Source of the DNA: Calycina herbarum
Lineage: Eukaryota; Ascomycota; Leotiomycetes; Helotiales; Pezizellaceae
Assembly: GCA_001414485.1 (NCBI GenBank)
Contig: LLEY01000070.1
Span: forward strand, 1 to 64,000
Direction: 5' to 3'
DNA: 64,000 bases
This document shows positions 56,735-64,000 of the stretch, one piece after another. The number at the start of each line of letters is the position of its first letter. The stretch's first letter is position 1. Made by a program: the position numbers and the translations under genes. The notes under the pieces are model-generated. The model ran no database searches, was not told the DNA's origin, and saw nothing but the letters and a program-made list of their open reading frames with translations.

Positions 56735-59564
56735 CCACCCCCTCCTTCAACCGGGCCCCCTCTAACCAAGCCGCTTTGTCTTCCGTAGCTATAGGGTCGT
56801 TACTCTCTAATTCGCTGTAATTGTCTCTTCCTGCCTCGTACGCCTCTAGCTACAAAGGAAGAGCCTTTGAAGGCCCGTCAGCTGTTAGATTCGCTAAATG
56901 GAATTCCTTTAACATATGTGGCGAGTAGGCTACGTAGCGAGCTGGGTGCTAGTCAAGGTCCTCGTTATAGCCCTTCTACTTTAATCGGTAGTAAAGAGAC
57001 TTCTATCGCATCTTACTTGTAAGTACTTCCTTAACCTACTATTCTTCTTCTTTGTTAACGATAATCGGTGGAGGTGGCGTACTTACTTGTCTAGGCAGAG
57101 GATCGTCTGAAGCTTTGTATAACTTCTCTAGTACGAAGACAGGATAGACTCTAATAGAGGATAGTAACTGGAGTCTAAAAGCAGAGCTAACTTCCTTAAG
57201 GATCTTAAAAGGTCTAGCTATCTGGTGATCTAACTTCTAGCTAGGTCTTTACGTATTCTAGTCCTTTGTAGTAATAAAAACTATATCGCTAACTCTAAAG
57301 TCTACTTCTCGTCTATGTCTATTCACGTCCTGTTCTTTCTTTTCTTAAGCTTTTACTATATTCGCTCGGCCGACGTCTAGTACTTCTTAAAGAGTCTTCG
57401 TAACTGTTGTAGCTTCTTCTTATAATAGCCTCTCTTATATAGTTAAGGGTTTAGGCGTATACTAGTTAAAAGACGTTCTTAGTAAGTAGCTCTTTTATAA
57501 TTCGAACGGGGACATTCTAATAGTACTGTAAGACAGTATAAGCTAAGCGTGGTCTATTATTAGAAGTAGCTCTAACTAATTATTCTAGTAGTAATTTACG
57601 TACGGCTATAAGCGCTAATCCAGGTACCGGTTTATAATTTCAGTTTATCCGTCTATCTAGGCGTGATTTATAGTCGAAAGTCGAAGCCGGACGCCGAGGA
57701 TTCGCGTAAATTCTCGCTAGAAGGCAGAGATAAACTAAGGGCCTCTGTCAAAGATAATACTCTCTAGGATTCCGTAATATCGTAATATATGCTATAAGTA
57801 TAGCCTAGCTATCTGCTTAGCTGTTACTTCCTTTTAGTATAGGATAGAGATAGATTATTTAGATAATCGGTTAATAACTACGAATACGTTGTTAAAGCTG
57901 TGCTTGTTAGCTAAGAAGGATTTAAAGTCTATTACTACGTGTTACTATATATGTAATAGGACTAGAAGTGGGTATAGATAACTAGGGGTCCTGTCTCTTA
58001 GCACATCCGCTCTTCGATATTCGTAACAGTTACATACGTATTACGTAATATTAGACTTCATATTTCGCCAGATATATCTCGAGTAAAGGATCTAGTAGGT
58101 CTTGTCTCGTCCAGGGTAGGCTAGCAGTACTTGGTCGTATACTTCACAGATCAGGTCTGTCTATAAAGTATCGATATCTAGTACTATTAAGCAGCCTCGA
58201 TAAAGCAGTAGGTCTTCCTCTAAGACGTACGGAGAGTCTTCGTCGTTCTTAGCCTGTAATCGTAAAGCTTAAAGTGTCTTAGCATTCTTATTTGCTTTAC
58301 GGATTCGTTTAGAGAGCGTAAGAGACTCCTAGAAGTAGTCGTTGTCGACTAGAGCCAGCGTAATAGAGCTTATTTCGACCCTAAGGTCTTTAAGTGTTTC
58401 TATATCGACTTATTCTTTCGTTAAGAGCGTATAGGTCCGGTATTGTTCTTTCAGCTCCTTCTAAGTCCGTAACTCGTCCGTTTTTCGTATTAAAGTGTCC
58501 GCCTTTCTATTCTCTTTTCTAGAATAGTATATTACTATAAAGTGGTATTCGGCTAAAGCTTTAGCCTATCTAGCTTAACGTATAGTAAGCTGCTTTGTCG
58601 TTATAAAGTACTCGAGTACTTTATAGTTAGTATAAATACGAACTTTCTTATATATACTTTGTAATTCCGGTTTCTATTCTACAAGCGAGCGTACGATTAT
58701 AAGTATCTCTTTGTTATAAATCTCGTAATTATACTTAGCTAAGGATATAACCTTACTAAAGTAAGCTACTAGGTACTATTCGCCGTCTGCTTACTGTTGT
58801 TATAGTATCCTAGCGATTATCTCGTCTAAGGTATCTATCTCGATTATTATAGGAAGCTCTAGAGAGTAGTAGCAAAGAACTGATACCGTCGTAAGACATT
58901 CTTTCAGCTCCTTAAAAGCGTCCTAGCAGCTTTTGTCGAAGTTAAAGAGTACGTTATCCTTTATAAGACGTATAAGTGGTTTTGTAATAATTCTATAATT
59001 CTGTATAAACCTCTAGTAGAAGTTGTAAAAGCCTAGGAAGCTCTAGACACCTTTTACTATATCTAGTGCTTACTAATTCTAGACTATTATAACTTTTTCT
59101 AGATCTACTTTAATACTATTAGTCCTAATAATAAAGCTAAGGTATTTTGTCTTCTTAATATCAAATTCGTATTTCTTAATATCTACTTATAAGCTAGTAT
59201 CTCGTAGTCGCTGGAGAACTTTTTATACGTGTTTCTTATACTCTAATATGTTTGAAGAATAGATAAGGATGTTGTCTAAGTAAGTAGAGTAGAAATCGTC
59301 TAAATAGTCGAAAAGTACGTCGTTTATATACCACTGGTACGTGGATAGTCTATTTATAAGTCTAAAGAGTAGAACCTTACACTTATACGTTCTATAACGT
59401 GTATAGAAAGTGGTTAGTTCTTTAGAATTAGGATCTATTTATATACGATAGAAAGCTTGACGGATATCGAGTTTTGTAAAGATACGAGCTTAGCTAATAC
59501 AGGCTAGCGTTTTATTAATAAGAGGAAGTAGATAGCGGTCTTTTCGAGTAAGGTTATTAAGCTT

Positions 59565-59924
59565 CTAGAAGTCGATGTAAAAGCGTAATCTTCCGTCTAC
59601 CTTCTTAATAAATAGTACTAGAGTAGTAAAAGAGGACTGGCTATGCTTTATAAATCCCTTATAAAGGTTGTCTAATATGTATTCCTTTGTAGTAAGTAGC
59701 TCTTTAGTCGATATCTTATATAGTAGGGAATATCTAAGGGTATCTGTTCCTTCTAGCTGTATTTTATAGTTGTAATATCGGTGAGGTAGTAGGGTATCTG
59801 AAGCTTCCTTTAAGAATACGTCTATAAAATCTGCGTACTTCTCTAGAACCTCTGGTGTTGCTATACGATCCTCTTCTCGTCTAGCTATAATACTGTTAAT
59901 CTTATATAAGCTGGTAGTAAACAT
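59565..59924 (-). pseudogene. Element E reverse transcriptase, open portion
   Basis: 119 uninterrupted codons covering the linker and N-terminal fingers of a gypsy RT: VLEKYADFIDVFLKEASDTL, then ELLTTKEYILDNLYKGFIKH, SSFTTLVLFIKKVDGRLRF and Y-DF, the conserved FVKKKDGSLRFCVDY-type block. The normal acidic/aromatic palm motifs lie further down (59.3-59.5 kb) beyond nonsense codons. Confidence 0.8.
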
Positions 59925-62047
59925 CTCGTTGTCTTCCTAAAGTAAATAGTAGTGTATTCTTACTGTAGATATAGTAGAGATATTGATTATCGTAGAAGGT
60001 TCTTACTTTAGAAAGAGCTTTTGTTAATAGACTAGAGTAAGTACTTTCTTAGGTAATCCCTCGAGTTCCTGTTTCATAATCTAGTATTATACTTATATAA
60101 AAGACTAGTAGTTGCTTTCGTAGATTATAGGTACGTATTCCAGATATTCTATTATATAGAGTTCTAGAATAGATCGGCTATTCTGTCTCTATAATTCGTC
60201 CGTTTCTATTACAAGGTTACGAGCGTCTGCCTGATTCTAGTAAAAGAGCGTAGGGTCCTTAGGACGAATAGCTTCGCACGAGAGAGGGGTAGGCTGCCGA
60301 GCAGAGAAGTAAGGCTTGAGTTCCTCTAGCTAGAGTAACTTTCGATAAGTTACGTCGATATTAATATGAAAGTATTCAAAGAATTTTCAGCTAAGGATAA
60401 CGTCGTATAATCCCAGGTCTAGTAGAATAAAGAGTATGTTAAAGAATTTATAGCTATCTAATATATAATTAGAGAGGAGGTAGTAAGTAGCTTCTCCGCC
60501 AATCTCTCTGTTATATCTGCGAATCTTTATAGGTATAGGAAGTCTTTTTATTTTAAGGTTATAGAACTTCGCTAAGTCGTAGCCGAATTAGGCGTCTATA
60601 AAAGAGAATGTATTTACTCCTAGGTTACTAAGAGTAGTGGTTTATATACTATATCTATTAATTGTTATTATACTAGGTAAAGTAAACGCTTTTCTACTAA
60701 CTAATAACTGTAGATTAATCTTAGAGAGATTAATCCTATATTTACCTAAGGTAGAGTCTTCTCTTAGGTGTATTCGTTTCCCGACTTAGATCCAGCTTCT
60801 TCTTCTTTCTCTAGCTTGCTTAAGTCTACCTTCTTATAGACTCTTAGCTGTGGGCAGGACTTGATATAATAGCCGACTTCTCTATAGTTATAACACATGT
60901 CAGTAGAGAGGTGAATACTAGCTACGTAAGTAGGAATTTCTAGAGAACGTGTAGCTGTAGCTGTATTTGTAGCTATAGTAGGTAGATACTTGCTTATACG
61001 CTTTCTAGCCTTTTCTTCTATAATGTCTTATAGGTCGTTGTCGACGCTACTAGCAAGAGTGTAAAAGAGGTCTATATCTCTCTTAGCTTAAAGTCTAACA
61101 ACTGTAAGAGCTTATCGGAGGTTGATAGTTAACTTATTAAAAAGGTTGTTAATTCTGTCTTACTTTAGAGCCCTAGACTTATCTACTAGCTTCTAGAACT
61201 TTGCTTAAAACTCGTGGAACGTCTCTTAAGCTATTCGTAGCTCTTAGTACTTCTTACAAGCCTTGTTACAAACGTACGGACTGACTATAATGTTGTAGAG
61301 GTAAGCTAGTATCTCGTTATAAGTAGTAAATCGGTTGTTAGTATCGAACTTGTATTTTAGGTGAATATAATTACGTGCTTAGCCAGTAGTAGCGCGATAT
61401 ACTAGATTCATCTTTGCCTCCTTAGATTCGAAGTAGTCGGTATTAATATATAGCTTTGCTATAATTTCAGTCTCCTAGGTGTCGTACGTGATCTGGTCGT
61501 CTTCTATTATAAACGTACGTAGATTCTCTACTTTACTAGTCTTCTTAGAAGACTGGGCAGCAGGAGTGGATTAGGCAACCTTTTTAGCTTTAAGCTCTAC
61601 AGAGGTGTATTCACAGCGTACGTGCATTTCTACTACTTAAGAGGTAGATCTAGTATTAACTTTAAGGTAGTAGACCTTATCTATAAAAGTAGTTATCGTC
61701 TAAAGGATTTGTTATAAGGCATCGTCGACTATAAGAGAAGGAGGTGACTCAGACTTTGCTACTGTAGAAGAGCTAGCAGTAGCCTTACCAGTAGGTGGAG
61801 GTAGTAGTGCTATAGCTTAAGAAGAGGTCTTAGTCTTTCAAGAGCTAGTATTAATAGTAGGTAGCAAAGGTAAAGGTAAAGGTAGAGGCTCTTCGTCTGA
61901 TTGCTTATCGAGCTAGCTAAGAGAGGAGCGTTGTAACTTATTACCGCGTACGAAGGGATTTGCTATAAGGTGAATATATATGTTTTCGTTCGTCAGTTTT
62001 AGGATATTCGTATACCTTCTCAGGCGAGAGTGTAAGTTTAGTTTTAG

Positions 62048-62230
62048 TATAACGGCCCTCTATAAATATACTATAAGAGATACTTATAGAATAGTACCTA
62101 TATTCGAAGAAAACTAAACTAAAGAGAGAAGAGGAGAGTTAGTACGCTCTGTCTCTATTTATATACACTAAGCGAGACTTCGGTAGAACCTCGGCACGTG
62201 ATCCAGTCGTATGTGACTGGGACTGTTATA
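62048..62230 (-). repeat. 5' LTR of element E
   Basis: 183 bp, differing from the 56552 copy at roughly a dozen sites, all transitions (e.g. TATAACGGCC for TGTAACAGCT; GTTATA for GTCACA). Confidence 0.9.
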
Positions 62231-62235
62231 AGTCG

Positions 62236-62644
62236 TTACAAACGTAGAGATACTCGAGGGATCCGTTTATAAGAAGAGAGGCTATTATAGGCGGAGAAGG
62301 AGGGTTGTAATTATACTATTATAAGTATAAGATCTTCTAGCTATTATAAGCGTAGAATCCGGTTAATATTATAATCTTTTATAAAGAGTAAAAAGGGTTA
62401 AGCTTTAAATAATATTATAATCTATATCTAAAGGCAAAGGTATAAGAATATATATATATATATTCGAGAATTTAAAGCTACAGTTCTAAGAACAAGGGAA
62501 TATAGAATATATACTCTACGAAAAAGAGGTATTCCTACTAACTATAAAGAGCTTTTAATCTCGTTATAAATCCGTCCAAGCGTTGCGGCTCTGACGGTCA
62601 CGTGTAGGACAGAGAATCACGTGTTACAGACCAGCGCCGTAACA
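62236..62644 (-). mobile_element. Element D, leader and 5' LTR
   Basis: Right end of element D: leader sequence 62236-62412 and the 5' LTR 62413-62644 (232 bp, ending CGCCGTAACA). It is followed by the TSD GTCCT at 62645-62649. The LTR retains more GC (CGTTGCGGCTCTGACGGTCA) than its partner at 36977. Confidence 0.85.
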
Positions 62645-62649
62645 GTCCT

Positions 62650-64000
62650 CCTTTCTTAAGTCTTTCTCTTAAGTCCTTGTCTTCTTAGTTCTCTGCTTTT
62701 AAGATAGCTTCTTTCGTTAAGTAGGTGCTTTCTAATAATACTTCTTTATTTAACCCTAGTTCTAAATTCTAGGCAGCTCTAGGTTTTGTTAGTAGAATTC
62801 CTAAAGTTATATTAGGTAATAATTAAAGTTATTTTTTAGTTCTTAAGTGTTTTCTAAGTATAAGTAATCTAACTATTTAATTAAGTATTTGATTTATTCT
62901 CTAATAAATCTATAGTTAAGAATCCTCTTAACTTTATACTTAGCGTTTAGGTTTACTAGTTAAATTTCTATAAGTAGAGCTAGTAGGGCTCCTAGTAGTA
63001 CTAGTTTAAGTAGAGATATATGAAATACTAAGTAGATGTTTATTGTTTTTAGTAATACTAATTTATAATTTAAAGGTCACTTAACTCGTTTATTACTTAG
63101 TCTTTTTATATTAATATTTTTCTATACTAAGTAGACTTTATCTCTCTCTTTTACTATTAGCTTCTAACTACGTTGTTTATTATAGTAGTATACGTTTCTT
63201 TTAGTAATAAACTATAAATCTTCTATAAGTTCCTTATATAACTCTTTAATTTTTAAGACCTAAATATAAGTAAGTTAATTATTAATAGTCGTAGATAGTA
63301 GTTCTTAATATACTAATAATTTATATCTATAATTAGTATAGAATAGTATAATAAGTGTTATTTCTATTACTAAGCTATTATAAGCAAACTATACTAAGAG
63401 CAGTAGTTCTACCTAGTTGTCTTACTAGTAGTTTATATAATAATAAAAGTATATTTTAACTACTTAATTTATTTATTTATTTCTTCTATTTATTTAAAAG
63501 TAGAAAGCTATAAAGAGCTTTCTTTTTATACTTAATCGTTTTATAAGAGCGATCTAAAATTTTAAGATAAAGAGTTTATCTCTATTTAAGAGTATTTTTT
63601 TAAGTAGTCTATATCTTAAGACTACTTCTCTAAGAAATGCGAATACTAATTCCTTAGCTATACTTAACTCTATATATACTACTAGAATTATATACTTTGT
63701 AAGTTATTCTATAATAACTAGGATCGTGTTATACTTAACTTCTATTATTAGATCTTTAGATTTTAGTAGTTTAATAATAAAATCTATAGATATTAATTTC
63801 TAAGGTATTTATAGTATTAGAGTAGTATTTATCTATTTATAAGAAGTATAGTAGAAAGCCTTATTTCTAGTATAGGTATTATATTCTACTATTACTTCTT
63901 TAACTATTATAGATAATCGATTAATATAGTAGTATTATCTTATTCTCTAGAAGGTTCTACGAATTCCTTAGTAGCTATAAGTAGGCGTAGTATAGTATTC
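62650..64000 (-). mobile_element. Host chromovirus, continued (antisense end, chromodomain, integrase)
   Basis: Continuation of the element at 36126-36976 after D. 62650-62772 completes the antisense frame (plus strand; …FKIASFVKQ/stop…VLSNNTSLFNPSSKF, stop at 62770). Beyond it, in reverse, is the chromodomain (about 62950-62820, KRILNYRFIRE…YLYLENT) and integrase, closely parallel to element A at 41.8-43.1 kb. Extremely AT-rich with dense stops. The 5' part lies outside the window. Confidence 0.8.

Larger units (their letters stand above)
56552..62230 (-). mobile_element. Chromovirus element E, complete, short LTRs
   Basis: 5679 bp, '-' strand, LTRs of 183 bp at both ends and TSD AGTCG at 56547-56551 and 62231-62235. 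Reverse order: gag (CCHC relic YNYREVGYYIKSCPQLR near 60860-60910), protease, RT, RNase H, integrase and a chromodomain with C-terminal extension (about 57050-56740: YVAYSPHMLKEFHLAN … ARLKEGVV). The pol frame runs into the polypurine tract GAAGGAGGGGGTGG next to the 3' LTR, with no antisense gene. Less damaged than A, B or D. A different family from A/B. Confidence 0.88.

Overview
The window looks like a nuclear contig of a filamentous ascomycete. Several genes have short (about 50-100 bp) GT-AG introns and are recognisably fungal: Hus1, glucosidase I, SNRNP27, Elp5, a Zn2Cys6 regulator and a NACHT protein. The transposons are fungal Fot1/pogo and chromodomain Ty3/gypsy types mutated in the C-to-T/G-to-A manner of repeat-induced point mutation (RIP). 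Protein character suggests a leotiomycete-like fungus, but that is inference; no marker fixes the species.

Layout. 1-725: mitochondrial group I intron DNA with a LAGLIDADG endonuclease reading frame, probably a nuclear copy (NUMT). 1390-2756 (-): HUS1. 2757-6826: gene-poor repeats. 6827-8528 (-): unrecognised proline-rich four-exon gene. 8529-17958: repeat land with a 710 bp TIR element, a RIP-damaged Fot1-like transposon (11657-13499), a 230 bp MITE and many copies of a 20-bp motif. 17959-19340: damaged NACHT (NLR-like) gene. 19903-20901: SNRNP27. 21456-24111: glucosidase I. 25131-25361: second MITE copy. 26245-27073 (-): single-pass membrane protein. 27856-29720 Zn2Cys6 regulator and 30156-31763 BAHD acyltransferase, in tandem. 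32573-33933: ELP5. 34129-34925 (-): broken NmrA-like gene.

From about 34926 to the window end is one nested transposon stack, resolved here by target-site duplications. A pogo-like element interrupts the NmrA gene. It carries a 275 bp solo LTR (35140-35414, TSD TAGGG) and is itself interrupted by a chromovirus (36126 to beyond 64000, '-' strand; 'host element'). The host element is split by gypsy element D (36977-62644, TSD GTCCT). D in turn received element A (40715-47453, TSD ATAGG), element B (48794-55991, TSD CTACG) and element E (56552-62230, TSD AGTCG). Removing each insertion with one TSD copy rejoins its target.

The most unusual item is a gene-like frame carried antisense to gag-pol, between the chromodomain and the 3' LTR, in three elements of one chromovirus family (host, A, B). 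In A and B it is exactly 552 bp. It has a Cys-rich N-terminus and an acidic/basic coiled-coil middle. In the host element the frame continues precisely across the D insertion. The adjacent LTR U3 regions differ between copies while the R/U5 end is conserved, as if U3 plus antisense gene form a variable module.
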